From Balneolaceae bacterium (GTDB taxonomy: Bacteria; Bacteroidota; Rhodothermia; Balneolales; Balneolaceae): 64,000 bases of DNA. Location: NCBI GenBank assembly GCA_017643365.1, contig JAEPNO010000007.1, forward strand, positions 62,001 through 126,000, written 5' to 3'. The notes beneath the pieces were generated by a model. That model was given only the letters and a program-made list of their open reading frames with translations, was not told the DNA's origin and searched no databases. The first letter of the stretch is position 1. Every line of letters starts with the position of its first letter. A program made the position numbers and the translations under genes. Shown in pieces: positions 53,495-63,251 of the stretch.

Positions 53495-53706
53495 TTATCT
53501 TTATCCAGTCGTTTGGTGATCCTGAAAATCACCAGAAAAAATAAAAGCAGTCCAAAAGCAACTCCACAAAGGATGCCAATAGGACTGCTATCTAATTTGG
53601 TATCGATAAATCGGCCAATTAAAATGGGCAAGGATAAAGAAAGGGCTATTTCGGTGCCTAGGCCGAGATATTCTAAATACTTTTTGGGGAGTAGATTGTA
53701 GTTCAA
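53491..53706 (-). CDS. AtpZ/AtpI family protein
   Basis: A 71-residue protein with two transmembrane helices (LGTEIALSLSLPILIGRFID and GILCGVAFGLLLFFLVIFR), joined by a short loop DTKLDSSP, which is the pattern of AtpZ-type proteins at the start of ATP synthase operons. These are thought to assist Fo assembly or magnesium supply. The start overlaps the bactofilin stop by 4 bp (ATGA) and the stop overlaps the AtpI-like start, so it is coupled to both. Confidence 0.8.
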   Translation of the reverse strand: MNYNLLPKKYLEYLGLGTEIALSLSLPILIGRFIDTKLDSSPIGILCGVAFGLLLFFLVIFRITKRLDKDK

Positions 53707-54140
53707 CTACCGGAAGCTTTAAGATGTGTTCCTTTTTCAAACTCCGCATCATTTATTTGCGAGAGTTTGGTTGAGCGCTCCCCCATGCGGCAGGCTCCAT
53801 TAATTGCGGCGCCTTCTTCAACAATCAATGTTTTTGTGTAGATATTTCCATCGATTACCGCACTTTTACGGAGAATCAGCTTGTTACTCACACGCACTTC
53901 ACCTTCCACTTTGCCGGCAATATCAGCGTCGGATGAAGTTACATTTCCATTTACTTTACCAACTTCGGTAACAATGAGCTTACCTTTACTTAGTGCTTCC
54001 CCATCTATGGTTCCGCTAACGCGTATATCAGCGTGTGCATGCACATTTCCAGTTACTTTAGTGCCTTCGCTAACAATATTAACCGAAGGAGAATTATTGA
54101 TCGTGCTCACTTTTTTCTGGGGTTTATTTCTGTTTAACAT
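53703..54140 (-). CDS. Bactofilin
   Basis: Polymer-forming cytoskeletal protein of 145 residues. The central right-handed beta-helix is visible as repeating short strands: VTGNVHAHADIRVSGTIDGE, KVNGNVTSSDADIAGKVEGE and AVIDGNIYTKTLIVEEGAAI. Short disordered ends flank it, as in other bactofilins. They assemble without nucleotide and often position cell-wall enzymes. The preceding gene (6 bp) encodes an M23 peptidase, a pairing known from other bacteria. Its stop overlaps the AtpZ gene start by 4 bp, tying it to the ATP synthase operon. Confidence 0.93.
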   Translation of the reverse strand: MLNRNKPQKKVSTINNSPSVNIVSEGTKVTGNVHAHADIRVSGTIDGEALSKGKLIVTEVGKVNGNVTSSDADIAGKVEGEVRVSNKLILRKSAVIDGNIYTKTLIVEEGAAINGACRMGERSTKLSQINDAEFEKGTHLKASGS

Positions 54141-54146
54141 AAAATA

Positions 54147-55007
54147 TTACTGTATTAAATATAATGCAGGATCTTGCGGAATCCCATCTTTCCAAATTTC
54201 AAGGTGCAAATGAGGTCCCGTGCTGCTTACTCCAACATCACCAGTGGTCCCAACAATATCACCTTTTAAAACTATATCGCCACTTTTTTTTGCGATGGAT
54301 GAACAATGCTTATATACGCTAATAATTCCTGATGCATGTTGAATCGTTAACACGTATCCATCGTTAATAGTCCAACTCGCATTAATTACCGTTCCATCAG
54401 CAATACTTGTTATCGGCACGTTATCCGAAGTAGCTATATCGATACCAAAATGAAACGTTTCCGGATCATATTCGCGCGTAAAGGTGCCATCAACCGGATA
54501 ACTGGAAGGGAAATCATCCATACCATTTAAATTATTCGAAAACACAATGCCTGAAGGATTTACTCTACTTGAAGTACGAACCTGAGATTCTGCATATTCG
54601 GGAAATGCCAAATAGGTTCCACCGCTATTAAAAACTTCACGAAAACGTTCATCGGTAGTTAGTGTAGTATCCAAACTTAAACGGATGATATTTTTCATCT
54701 CTGCCAATTGTTGATCGCGAACGATCAGCGAATCTTGAAGCGATAATACGCGATCAGTAATCGCTTCTATATCTGCACGCATGGCTGCATCTTCTTTTGT
54801 GTATAAAAGCGATCCAAGTGGGGTTATCATAAAAAGGAAAACGGTAACAAGTGATAATACCACAGAGGAAATGATAAATAGACTGAATAATCTGTTCGGT
54901 TTTATATCGAACGAATTGTCCTCTCCCGGCTTAGAATCATCAAGTAAAATTACTGTAATGTCCTTAAAACGCTGTTCGTAAAGTTTTCGTAGAAATTTAA
55001 TCATCAT
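54147..55007 (-). CDS. M23-family peptidoglycan endopeptidase, membrane-anchored
   Basis: LytM/lysostaphin-like zinc endopeptidase of 286 residues. One transmembrane helix lies at about residues 35-57 (LFSLFIISSVVLSLVTVFLF), followed by a coiled-coil stretch and the catalytic domain. The zinc ligands are complete: HFGID (His and Asp) and HLH in GPHLHLEIW, so it should cleave peptide cross-bridges in the periplasm. It lies 6 bp upstream of the bactofilin gene, which fits a cytoskeleton-guided wall-remodelling unit. It starts 30 bp after the glycosyltransferase stop. Confidence 0.92.
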   Translation of the reverse strand: MMIKFLRKLYEQRFKDITVILLDDSKPGEDNSFDIKPNRLFSLFIISSVVLSLVTVFLFMITPLGSLLYTKEDAAMRADIEAITDRVLSLQDSLIVRDQQLAEMKNIIRLSLDTTLTTDERFREVFNSGGTYLAFPEYAESQVRTSSRVNPSGIVFSNNLNGMDDFPSSYPVDGTFTREYDPETFHFGIDIATSDNVPITSIADGTVINASWTINDGYVLTIQHASGIISVYKHCSSIAKKSGDIVLKGDIVGTTGDVGVSSTGPHLHLEIWKDGIPQDPALYLIQ

Positions 55008-55037
55008 AGCTTGGTATCAACAAAGATGTAACAAAAC

Positions 55038-56321
55038 TCAGGAAATTACATTAAAAATTTGTGCCAACTCTTGGGTTAAATTTTTTCTGTTATGCTGATG
55101 TTGATATTCTTCGACTGCATTCGGCAAATTATCAGACTCCCATTGCTCATAAATAGTTTCAAGCACTCTCGAGATTAAACCGATATTATCAGGCGCAGCA
55201 GAAAACCCGGCTCCGTATTTAAGCAGTACTTCTGTTGCTTCCGATGGATGCACTAATCCCAAAATGGGTTTTCCTGTTCCAAGATACTCGAATAATTTAC
55301 CCGATTTTATCTGTTTTAAGTTTCGATCAAAATTCGAAATCATCCAAAGCACATCAGCTTCTTTTAAATGCTGAGCCGCTTTCTTATGAGTCACGTATCC
55401 ATAATCCACAATGATATCATCTATGGATAATTCCTTTGCAAGCTTTTGAATTCGCAGATCAAGCCCGCCTTGAAAATGCAGACGAACTTTATCTTTCATT
55501 TCCGGCCTCACCTTAAAAAGCTCGTGAAATGCTTTAAAAAAAATATCCGGTTGATTGTGCTCGTAGAATAGTCCACTGTAAAGGAAGTTTAAGGCTCCTT
55601 CTTTATACTCAAAATCAGAAGTTTCTTTTTTCTGATCGAAATCTTCGGGATCAAATCCATGTGGCAACACTTGAATTCGTTCTCCAATATCAGGATAGGA
55701 TGCAATCAACTCGCTGCGCATAAAAGCATCTAAACAAATGATTCGGTCGGCGGTAGCAACCACCCCTCTCTCCTGATTTCTAAGGATCGATTTTTGCCAA
55801 TCCCATATGTCTGTTTGAAAATGATTATTCGTCCATGAATCGCGGTAATCAACAACCATTGGCAACCCGGTCATTTCCTTAATACGAGAGGCTAATATAT
55901 GATTACTAAACGGTGGAGCAGTACTGAAAATCAAATCAATTTTTTTCACTTCGATAATTGATAATGCTTTCTTCAAAGCGGGTTTGATCCACCCTTTTTT
56001 ATTATCGGGATAATAGATCAGGCGAGAGATTCGGCGTAAAATTTTTGCGATTCCGTCCGAAACAGACACTTCTTTTTGAGCTTGTTTACCGGCTGCTTTT
56101 TGGAAAATTCCACCTGCTTCAACACGATGAACTTCTAAATCTAACTCGTCTAGTTCTTGCTGAAGGGATTCATCAAACGTATGATACACCCCGGGTTTTG
56201 GGCACAAAATGATTGGATTCCAACCAAACTCACGTAAATACTTTGCGAATTTGAGTGGACGTTGAACCCCACTCCCACCCATCGGAGGAAAATAGTAAAC
56301 GATAAAGAGTACGTTTCTCAT
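55038..56321 (-). CDS. Family 4-like glycosyltransferase
   Basis: GT-B enzyme of 427 residues. It opens VLFIVYYFPPMGGSGVQRPL, a glycine-rich acceptor-side loop common in Bacteroidota glycosyltransferases. The C-terminal donor site includes DYGYVTHKKAAQHLKEADV and KLFEYLGTGKPILGLV, with Glu in the conserved EYLGTGKP position. Cytoplasmic. It lies 16 bp after guaB on the same strand but has no obvious functional link with its neighbours. Confidence 0.85.
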   Translation of the reverse strand: MRNVLFIVYYFPPMGGSGVQRPLKFAKYLREFGWNPIILCPKPGVYHTFDESLQQELDELDLEVHRVEAGGIFQKAAGKQAQKEVSVSDGIAKILRRISRLIYYPDNKKGWIKPALKKALSIIEVKKIDLIFSTAPPFSNHILASRIKEMTGLPMVVDYRDSWTNNHFQTDIWDWQKSILRNQERGVVATADRIICLDAFMRSELIASYPDIGERIQVLPHGFDPEDFDQKKETSDFEYKEGALNFLYSGLFYEHNQPDIFFKAFHELFKVRPEMKDKVRLHFQGGLDLRIQKLAKELSIDDIIVDYGYVTHKKAAQHLKEADVLWMISNFDRNLKQIKSGKLFEYLGTGKPILGLVHPSEATEVLLKYGAGFSAAPDNIGLISRVLETIYEQWESDNLPNAVEEYQHQHNRKNLTQELAQIFNVIS

Positions 56322-56337
56322 AGTTCAAACGTACACA

Positions 56338-57819
56338 TTATACCGAGTAATTGGGCGCTTCTTTTGTGATTTGAACCGTATGTGGATGACTTTCGCGATA
56401 CGAAGCCGAAGAAATCTGAACAAACTCGGCTTTTTTAAGATCATCGATTGAAGATGCTCCACAATAACCCATAGCCGCTCGTAATCCACCATTCATTTGA
56501 TGCACAACTTCACTCAAGAAGCCTTTAAACGGCACACGACCTTCAATTCCTTCCGGTACAAGTTTTCTCAAATCATCTTCAACATCCTGGAAATAGCGAT
56601 CTTTCGAGCCTTTTTTCATCGCGCCAATACTGCCCATTCCGCGGTACGATTTATATTTTCTTGATTCGTAAATAATGGTTTCGCCCGGACTTTCATCCAC
56701 ACCGGCAAACATAGAGCCCATCATTACCACATCGGCTCCACCGGCAATTGCTTTCGGAATATCTCCCGTTTGTTTGATTCCACCATCGGCAACCAATCCT
56801 ATGCCACGCTCGGCACATAATTGCGATACTTCCATAATTGCAGAGAGCTGAGGCACTCCAACACCGGTTACTATACGTGTTGTACAAATGGAACCCGGAC
56901 CAACACCTACTTTTACTACATCAGCACCAGCATCGGCAAGTGCTTCGGCGGCAGCTTTGGTTGCGATGTTGCCACCAATAACATTCAAATCGGGATATTT
57001 TTCTTTTATGGCAGCCACGGTATTTAACACGCCTTGCGAATGACCATGTGCGGTATCAACAGTGATAATATCAACTCCGGCAAAAACTAAAGCATCAACC
57101 CTGTCCATGGTATCGCCGGTAACGCCAACTGCTGCCCCAACACGCAATCTCCCCAAATCATCTTTACATGCATTCGGGAAATTCATTTTCTTTTCGATGT
57201 CTTTAAAAGTAATTAACCCGACCAGCTTATTATTTCCATCAACAATAGGAAGCTTTTCCACCTTATAAGTTTGGAGGATTTCTTCGGCTTGTTTTAAGTT
57301 GGTGCCTTCTTTACCGGTAATCAGGTTTTCTTTGGTCATGATATCGCCCAACTTGCGTTTCATTTCCGATTCAAAGCGTAGATCACGATTCGTTACGATC
57401 CCAATAAGCTGTCCTGCTTTATCAATAATCGGAATTCCACCAATTTTATGCTTTCTCATCAGATTTCGAGCATCCAAGACCGTAGCTTCTGAACCAAGCG
57501 TAACGGGATCAACAATCATCCCACTTTCGCTTCTTTTTACTAACCGAACCTGTTCTGCCTGGTCCTCGATCGACATGTTTTTGTGCAGCATAGCAATACC
57601 ACCTTCTCGCGCTAGCGCAATCGCTAAGCGATACTCCGAAACGGTATCCATCGCAGCGCTTAAAACGGGTATGTTTAACTTAAGTGTGGGTGTTAGTTGA
57701 ACACTTAAATCAACTTCGCGCGGTAAAACATTTGAGTAGTTTGGAACAAGTAGAACGTCGTCGTAGGTGAGCCCTTGTCTTGAGATTCGATCAAAGGGTG
57801 ATTCGCTCGGCTTTTGCAT
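56338..57819 (-). CDS. guaB: IMP dehydrogenase
   Basis: Inosine-5'-monophosphate dehydrogenase of 493 residues, which oxidises IMP to XMP in guanine nucleotide synthesis. The start is the ATG at 57817-57819 ([20 protein letters not shown]); a longer TTG reading is rejected. The fold is a TIM barrel interrupted by a two-CBS domain (KIGGIPIID and [21 protein letters not shown]). The catalytic Cys lies in GPGSICTTR, the phosphate site in [12 protein letters not shown] and [15 protein letters not shown], and the mobile flap in [14 protein letters not shown]. Confidence 0.97.
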   Translation of the reverse strand: MQKPSESPFDRISRQGLTYDDVLLVPNYSNVLPREVDLSVQLTPTLKLNIPVLSAAMDTVSEYRLAIALAREGGIAMLHKNMSIEDQAEQVRLVKRSESGMIVDPVTLGSEATVLDARNLMRKHKIGGIPIIDKAGQLIGIVTNRDLRFESEMKRKLGDIMTKENLITGKEGTNLKQAEEILQTYKVEKLPIVDGNNKLVGLITFKDIEKKMNFPNACKDDLGRLRVGAAVGVTGDTMDRVDALVFAGVDIITVDTAHGHSQGVLNTVAAIKEKYPDLNVIGGNIATKAAAEALADAGADVVKVGVGPGSICTTRIVTGVGVPQLSAIMEVSQLCAERGIGLVADGGIKQTGDIPKAIAGGADVVMMGSMFAGVDESPGETIIYESRKYKSYRGMGSIGAMKKGSKDRYFQDVEDDLRKLVPEGIEGRVPFKGFLSEVVHQMNGGLRAAMGYCGASSIDDLKKAEFVQISSASYRESHPHTVQITKEAPNYSV

Positions 57820-57936
57820 TAAAATGATGAGATTTTGCTTGCGGTTTTTCAAAGATACACATTATTGAATGCAAGTTTAATGATTTGAACTATTTTTTTA
57901 ATTCTGCGTACCGATTGTAATATTTGGGCAAAAATT

Positions 57937-58680
57937 ATGGCTTACTCACGAAAAGAAATTTCCTCTATTTTATCTAAAGCGGCAGAAATTGAACTATCGA
58001 AAACATTGAATAATTCTGCCGATGAACTTACCGATACCGAATTGTTAGAACTAGCCAAAGAGGTTGGAATCAGTGAATCGAGTATGAAGGCTGCCATCGA
58101 AAGTGCAAAAACTCCTCAATTTGATAATACCTTTAGTTGGCTTAAAGGGACATCCAGGTTACAACATTCCGAGGTGTTTAATGTGCCTTTTCAAAAAGAA
58201 CACATGGCTAAAGTACTGCAGCTATTACAAAACAATTACAATGAACTTGGAGAAACTGAGGTGCATGCTAATTCATTAATTTGGGATACAAGCGGTGAAG
58301 CATCAACCCAGAAATTCACATTGAAAGAAGAAGATGGAAAAACTGCATTAACATTTTCCAGCGATTGGACAACCATCAAATTTATTACCGCATTATTTCC
58401 TTTTTTACTCACATTTATTATCACTTTAATCACTGTTAAAGGCATGGGATATGATAAATTTACTGCCATAGCTTTTGCACCATTAGGCGGATTTGTAGGA
58501 TTAGGAGGAGCTTGGTTGTATTTACGGCACCGATTTAATCAACAAAAAGCGTTGTTAAATAATACGCTTACAAAAATAAGATCTCTGCTGTATTCGAAAA
58601 AAGAACCCACTATCAAATTAAACGATCACGAAGAAGTTCAAGACACAGAAAATTATACATCAAACAGAGCTAAGGGATAA
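57937..58680 (+). CDS. SHOCT-like two-helix membrane protein, copy 1
   Basis: A 247-residue protein of unknown function. The first 50 residues form a short helical domain (YSRKEISSILSKAAEIELSK, then ELLELAKEVGI) resembling SHOCT/DUF1707-type domains. A beta-rich middle region precedes two transmembrane helices at about 150-200 (FLLTFIITLITV and GGFVGLGGAWLYL). A charged C-terminal tail follows. It has a paralogue immediately downstream (58682). The two are 1 bp apart and similar in domain order, so they form a tandem pair. Confidence 0.65.
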   Translation: MAYSRKEISSILSKAAEIELSKTLNNSADELTDTELLELAKEVGISESSMKAAIESAKTPQFDNTFSWLKGTSRLQHSEVFNVPFQKEHMAKVLQLLQNNYNELGETEVHANSLIWDTSGEASTQKFTLKEEDGKTALTFSSDWTTIKFITALFPFLLTFIITLITVKGMGYDKFTAIAFAPLGGFVGLGGAWLYLRHRFNQQKALLNNTLTKIRSLLYSKKEPTIKLNDHEEVQDTENYTSNRAKG

Positions 58681-58681
58681 C

Positions 58682-59443
58682 ATGGGGCACATTTATAGCA
58701 AAAAGGAAGTAAGCGACATTCTTCGAAAAGCATCTGAAATTCAAACTCAAAAAGATTTATATGGTGATCGCGAAGGTCTCACTAAAGAAGAGCTTGAGTT
58801 ACTTGCAAAAGAAGTTGGGATTGATCCCGACTCTCTACACAAAGCCATTCAAAGCAAAGATTCTGTAGAATTTAACGACTCGTTTGACTGGATAAGTGGC
58901 ACTTCGAAAATACAGGAAGTAGCCGTAGTTGAAGGTGAAGTGACTGAAGATAATTGGGACGAAATCATTCGTGAAATCCGAAAAGTTATTGGTGGCATCG
59001 GGAAAGATTCGAACCAAAGAAACTCTTTCGAGTGGGAACAACGGCTTAAAGAGATAGGATATCGGCATATTTCATTAACACCAAAAGATGGACAAACCAC
59101 CATTCAATATGTGTACAGTTGGAGAGGTATTCGTTTTATGAGCAATTTGTTCGGATTTATGATTCCAAGTATGTTTGCTGCCGGTTCATTAGCTGACTCC
59201 GGGTATCCTTTGATTGCTTTTCTTATTGCCGGAGGATTAGCTGGATTGGCCGGTGTGTTAGCAACTCGATTATTTTTGAAACCCTATTTCGAGAAACAAA
59301 AGACGTTGATGAAACAAACCATAGATGTCATTTCGAAAAAATTAATACCATCCACAGCATCAAGCATAGTGATTGAAGAGGGTGCCTACGAAGATTCCGA
59401 CACCCTCTCCTCCCAACCAACAGATAGACTTCAGCAATCATAG
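58682..59443 (+). CDS. SHOCT-like two-helix membrane protein, copy 2
   Basis: A 253-residue paralogue of the preceding protein with the same order: helical N-terminal domain (YSKKEVSDILRKASEIQTQ, then LLAKEVGIDPDSLHKAI), beta region, two membrane helices (GYPLIAFLIAGGLAGLAG) and a charged tail. It starts one base after the previous stop, so the two probably form a hetero-oligomer or act in series. The end overlaps the facing gene at 59438-59779 by 6 bp. Confidence 0.65.
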   Translation: MGHIYSKKEVSDILRKASEIQTQKDLYGDREGLTKEELELLAKEVGIDPDSLHKAIQSKDSVEFNDSFDWISGTSKIQEVAVVEGEVTEDNWDEIIREIRKVIGGIGKDSNQRNSFEWEQRLKEIGYRHISLTPKDGQTTIQYVYSWRGIRFMSNLFGFMIPSMFAAGSLADSGYPLIAFLIAGGLAGLAGVLATRLFLKPYFEKQKTLMKQTIDVISKKLIPSTASSIVIEEGAYEDSDTLSSQPTDRLQQS

Positions 59444-59779
59444 GCTTTTAACTTTTAACGCTTTGATAGCCGTTTCGAGTGAGCAGATTCCGTCTTGAAA
59501 ACTTTGTACCCAAAACAAAACTGATTCTCGACGACGTTGCACATATGGATTGCATGACGAAAACATGCCTTTTAATTCTTGTACCATAATTCGAACGTCG
59601 TCATAAATTTCGATTTTCAATTCGTCCGGTAGATTTCCCCAACTGAGTAAATCAAAAGCTTGCTGCATCTCGGTGTACTCGCGAGCACTTTCTTTTTTGA
59701 TGCGCTTTAATAATGGTGCTACAAAAATGTTGCTAGATTTAAGAGCTTTGTTAGTTGTTGTAGAAGTTGAATGTGTCAT
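59438..59779 (-). CDS. Hypothetical helical protein
   Basis: A 113-residue protein, mostly helical by composition, with no signal peptide or membrane helix. No family recognised. It has two Cys, at about residues 76 and 100, and a segment WGNLPDELKIEIYDD that might be a protein-interaction helix. It is convergent with the paralogous pair, overlapping the end of the second by 6 bp. Confidence 0.5.
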   Translation of the reverse strand: MTHSTSTTTNKALKSSNIFVAPLLKRIKKESAREYTEMQQAFDLLSWGNLPDELKIEIYDDVRIMVQELKGMFSSCNPYVQRRRESVLFWVQSFQDGICSLETAIKALKVKSL

Positions 59780-59919
59780 TGTATTGGGCTTTTTGTTTTT
59801 TTGATTTACTCAAATCTACAGCCAAGGTGTGACAGCATTATGTCACCCTAAAATGAAATTTATTTTACGCTTCTTTTTTCCTATCTAGTGAATCAAAATT
59901 CAATCATTATCTTCTTTAC

Positions 59920-60873
59920 ATGAAAACCTATCGTAATCTTACTATTTGTCTGTTTCTGGCACTTTTTATTTCAATACCAGCAACCGCCCAGCTTCCCGTT
60001 TCGCTTACGCTGCCTCAAGTGAGTCCCCTCGAAGAACGAAGCATTACCATCGGCTTTACCGAGATTAAATTGCAGTACAGTTCGGTTGGAATAAAAGGTA
60101 GAGAGATCTGGGATGGATTGATTCCTTACGGCGAAGTTTGGAGAGCCGGAGCAAATAAAAACACAATTTTTTCTGTTTCTGATGATGTGCTCATCAACGG
60201 GCAACCGCTTCCGGCCGGTTCTTACGGTTTTCATACCATCCCCGGCGAAAAAGAATGGACAATCATTTTTTCAAACAACTCAGACGCCTGGGGAAGTTAC
60301 TTTTACGATGAATCAGAAGATGCGCTTAGAATTACAGTTGATTCACAGGAAATGGATAGTAAGTATGAATGGATGAAATTTTCATTTAGTGAGTATACCG
60401 ACACCAGCCTCAACATTTCATTGAAGTGGGCTCATCGAAGCGTGCCTTTTAATGTTACCATTCCACGCGAAGTAACCTTTGCCCACATCGAAAAGCAATT
60501 TACTTCGCTACCTGCATTTAGCTGGCAAGGTTGGATGCAAGGCGCAGAGTATACCTTGTCTAATAATTATGAAATTGAAAAAGGGTTGGAATGGGCTAAC
60601 CGTGCAGTTGGTAGAGAAGAAAATGTTCGAACTCTGAATATGTTGGCTCGCCTTCAGTTAGTAAACGGAATGACAAGCGAATCGATGAGTACCTTAGAGA
60701 ACTTAATAACTAAATTTGGGGATCAATGGCGTGCGCATGTGTTTGCCGGCGAAGTTCATGCTTTAGCAAACCATAGCGAAGCGGCAATCTCATCGTACGA
60801 GAAGGCTATTTCTATGATCGATAACGAACGATTTATTCAACAATTACAGCAACGCATTCAAGCGCTGAAGTAA
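59920..60873 (+). CDS. Secreted DUF2911 protein with a helical C-terminal domain
   Basis: A 317-residue exported protein with a signal peptide ending PATAQ near residue 23. The middle (about 40-190) matches DUF2911: VGIKGREIWDGLIPYGEVWR, the AGANKNTIFSVSDDV pattern and the YGFHTIPGEKEWTIIFSN block. The last 90 residues look like tetratricopeptide repeats (ALANHSEAAISSYEKAISM). Function unknown, though DUF2911 proteins are common in Bacteroidota. It is convergent with folD, with one base between stops. Confidence 0.82.
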   Translation: MKTYRNLTICLFLALFISIPATAQLPVSLTLPQVSPLEERSITIGFTEIKLQYSSVGIKGREIWDGLIPYGEVWRAGANKNTIFSVSDDVLINGQPLPAGSYGFHTIPGEKEWTIIFSNNSDAWGSYFYDESEDALRITVDSQEMDSKYEWMKFSFSEYTDTSLNISLKWAHRSVPFNVTIPREVTFAHIEKQFTSLPAFSWQGWMQGAEYTLSNNYEIEKGLEWANRAVGREENVRTLNMLARLQLVNGMTSESMSTLENLITKFGDQWRAHVFAGEVHALANHSEAAISSYEKAISMIDNERFIQQLQQRIQALK

Positions 60874-60874
60874 C

Positions 60875-61768
60875 TTAATCGGTTGGATAAATCGATTTCT
60901 TAGCAGCCAACAAGGTATTTTTCATCAACATTGCTACGGTCATCGGGCCAACACCGCCCGGTACCGGAGTGATCCAGCTGGCTTTTTTTCGAACGGCTTC
61001 GAAATCTACATCCCCAACCAGCTTATAGCCCTTTTTGGATTTTTCATCAGCCACACGATTGATTCCCACATCAATCACTACCACGCCTTCTTTTACCATT
61101 TCGGGTTTAATTAAGTGAGGTTGTCCGGCCGCCACAATCAATATATCAGCGTTAATGGTATGCTGAGTTAGATCTTTAGTGTATTTATGGCAAATGGTTG
61201 TAGTTGCTTTTCCTAAAGCATTTTCGCGCGATAACATCACTGCCATCGGCGAGCCAACAATATTACTTGCACCAACTACAACGGCATGCTTCGATTTTAC
61301 CGGGATGCTGTAATGTTTGAATAATTCCATCACCCCTGCCGGAGTACACGATCGAAAACATGGTTGATCTACCGACAATCTTCCAACATTCATCGGATGG
61401 AATCCATCCACATCTTTGCGATGATCGATGCTTTCGATTACATCATATTTTGATAAGTGAGATGGCAATGGCATCTGCACAAGAATGCCGTCAACATTTT
61501 CGTCGTTGTTAAAACCGGTAATCACTTCTTTAAGCTCACGAGCAGAAACTGTATCTTGTAAAATGAGAGTATTCGTTTCGATACCAACTTCTTTACAAGC
61601 TTTGGTTTTGGTTCCCGTATACACTACCGATGCAGGATCATCTCCAACCAAAACCACCTGAAGAAATGGACGCCGATTTCCTTTTTGCACCCATTGTTCA
61701 ACATCGTCGCTCACACTTTCGCGTATGATTGCGGCTACTTTTTTACCATCTATAATTTCTGCACTCAT
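60875..61768 (-). CDS. folD: Bifunctional methylenetetrahydrofolate dehydrogenase/cyclohydrolase
   Basis: FolD of 297 residues interconverts 5,10-methylene-THF and 10-formyl-THF for purine synthesis and initiator formylation. The signatures are intact: YTGTKTKACKEVGIE with the catalytic Lys, DGILVQMPLPSH, the Rossmann loop VGASNIVGSPMA, and TPVPGGVGPMTVAML at the end. It is 2 bp downstream of the NtrC-type regulator gene on the same strand, so possibly cotranscribed. Confidence 0.97.
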   Translation of the reverse strand: MSAEIIDGKKVAAIIRESVSDDVEQWVQKGNRRPFLQVVLVGDDPASVVYTGTKTKACKEVGIETNTLILQDTVSARELKEVITGFNNDENVDGILVQMPLPSHLSKYDVIESIDHRKDVDGFHPMNVGRLSVDQPCFRSCTPAGVMELFKHYSIPVKSKHAVVVGASNIVGSPMAVMLSRENALGKATTTICHKYTKDLTQHTINADILIVAAGQPHLIKPEMVKEGVVVIDVGINRVADEKSKKGYKLVGDVDFEAVRKKASWITPVPGGVGPMTVAMLMKNTLLAAKKSIYPTD

Positions 61769-61770
61769 TG

Positions 61771-63141
61771 TTATCGCTCGATGTTATACTTTTTCATTTT
61801 GTTATACACGTGGCTGCGTTGCAGACCAATAGTTTCGGCAGTTTGGGAGATATTCCAATCATGCTTTTCAAGTTGTTGTTCTAGAAAAATCCGCTCCGCC
61901 GACTCCTTAAACAACTGAAAATCATTCTCAGAATCTGCCAGGTCTTTTAAATCACGCTTTTTGGTCGATTCAGGTTTCATGATTAAATTCACCAGATCAG
62001 CGTCTATTTCGTTTCCGCTCGACATAATCGCCAATCTCTCGATAGAATTCTGAAGCTCACGCACATTCCCGCTCCAACTTCGTTCTTGTAAAGCATTTAA
62101 AGCACCACCTGATATTGTGGCATTTGCAAAACTGATATCATCATTTTGAAGTTTTTCTAGCCAAGCTTTAGCTAGTGCAGGTATGTCTTGCTTGCGCTCA
62201 TCCAGCGGTGGAATTTGAAGCGGGATCACACCAATGCGATGGTATAAATCTTCCCGGAAATTTCCGTTCGCAATTTCTTCTTCCAGATTTTTATTAGTGG
62301 CCGCAATCACTCGCACATCCACATTTATCAATTCTGAGCCACCCACTCTGGTAATCTGTTGCTCTTGGAGCGCACGAAGTAATTTAGCTTGTGCTTCGAG
62401 CGGCATATCCCCTATTTCATCTAAAAATAGAGTCCCACCATCAGCAAGTTCAAACTTTCCTTTTCTTTGTTGATAAGCACCGGTAAAAGCTCCTTTCTCG
62501 TGCCCAAACAATTCGCTTTCAATTAAATCCGGGGGAATGGCAGCACAGTTTACATCTATAAAAGCTTCACCGTATCGAGGACTTTTTTCATGAATCCAAC
62601 GTGCCACTAACTCTTTACCGGTACCGTTTGCTCCGGTTATAAGCACGCGTGATTTTGTGGGGGCTACTTTGTCGATGAGGTTTTTGATGCGTTGGATAGC
62701 GGCACTGTCGCCTAAAATTGGGGGCAATTTAGGTAGCCGAGCCTTCATTTTGGTGATTTTCCGATTCAGCGACTCTTGAGATAATGCGTTTCTAGTGGCT
62801 AACAGTAATCGGTTGAGATCCGGTGGTTTTTCGAGAAAATCGAAGGCTCCATATTTCGTTGCTTCAACAGCAATTTCTATGGTACCGTGACCAGAAATCA
62901 TCACCACAGGAATTTCGCTACCTGATTCTCTAAGCTTCTTCAGTGTTTCGAGCCCATCCATGCCTTTCATCTTAATATCTAAAAACATTAAGTGGATGGT
63001 TTCTTTAGCTATAATCTTTAGTGCTTCGGCTCCACTTTCGGCAGTTGTTACAGTGTAACCCTCGAATTCCAGAATTTCTTTCAGGGTCGATCGGATTGCT
63101 CGTTCGTCGTCGGTAACTAGAATGTGCGCTTTTTTTGCCAT
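61771..63141 (-). CDS. NtrC-family sigma-54-dependent response regulator
   Basis: Response regulator of 456 residues with three domains. The receiver has the acidic DDE near the start, the phospho-acceptor Asp in MFLDIKMKG, and Lys in FLEKPPDL. The AAA+ domain has Walker A GANGTGKE, the sigma-54 contact loop GAFTGA and Walker B TLFLDEIGD. The C-terminal Fis-type helix-turn-helix ends NISQTAETIGLQRSHVYNKM. It activates sigma-54 promoters upon phosphorylation. No cognate kinase adjoins it; the orphan kinase at 3266 is a candidate only by absence of alternatives in the window. Confidence 0.95.
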   Translation of the reverse strand: MAKKAHILVTDDERAIRSTLKEILEFEGYTVTTAESGAEALKIIAKETIHLMFLDIKMKGMDGLETLKKLRESGSEIPVVMISGHGTIEIAVEATKYGAFDFLEKPPDLNRLLLATRNALSQESLNRKITKMKARLPKLPPILGDSAAIQRIKNLIDKVAPTKSRVLITGANGTGKELVARWIHEKSPRYGEAFIDVNCAAIPPDLIESELFGHEKGAFTGAYQQRKGKFELADGGTLFLDEIGDMPLEAQAKLLRALQEQQITRVGGSELINVDVRVIAATNKNLEEEIANGNFREDLYHRIGVIPLQIPPLDERKQDIPALAKAWLEKLQNDDISFANATISGGALNALQERSWSGNVRELQNSIERLAIMSSGNEIDADLVNLIMKPESTKKRDLKDLADSENDFQLFKESAERIFLEQQLEKHDWNISQTAETIGLQRSHVYNKMKKYNIER

Positions 63142-63251
63142 GCTTAAAACTACTCAGATTGCATTGGAAATAAAATGCGAATTGAAAGAAGAATGAGGTA
63201 ATCAATCCGAATTCTCATCGATCTACCCTTTTTAACCGGTTTAGTTCCGCT

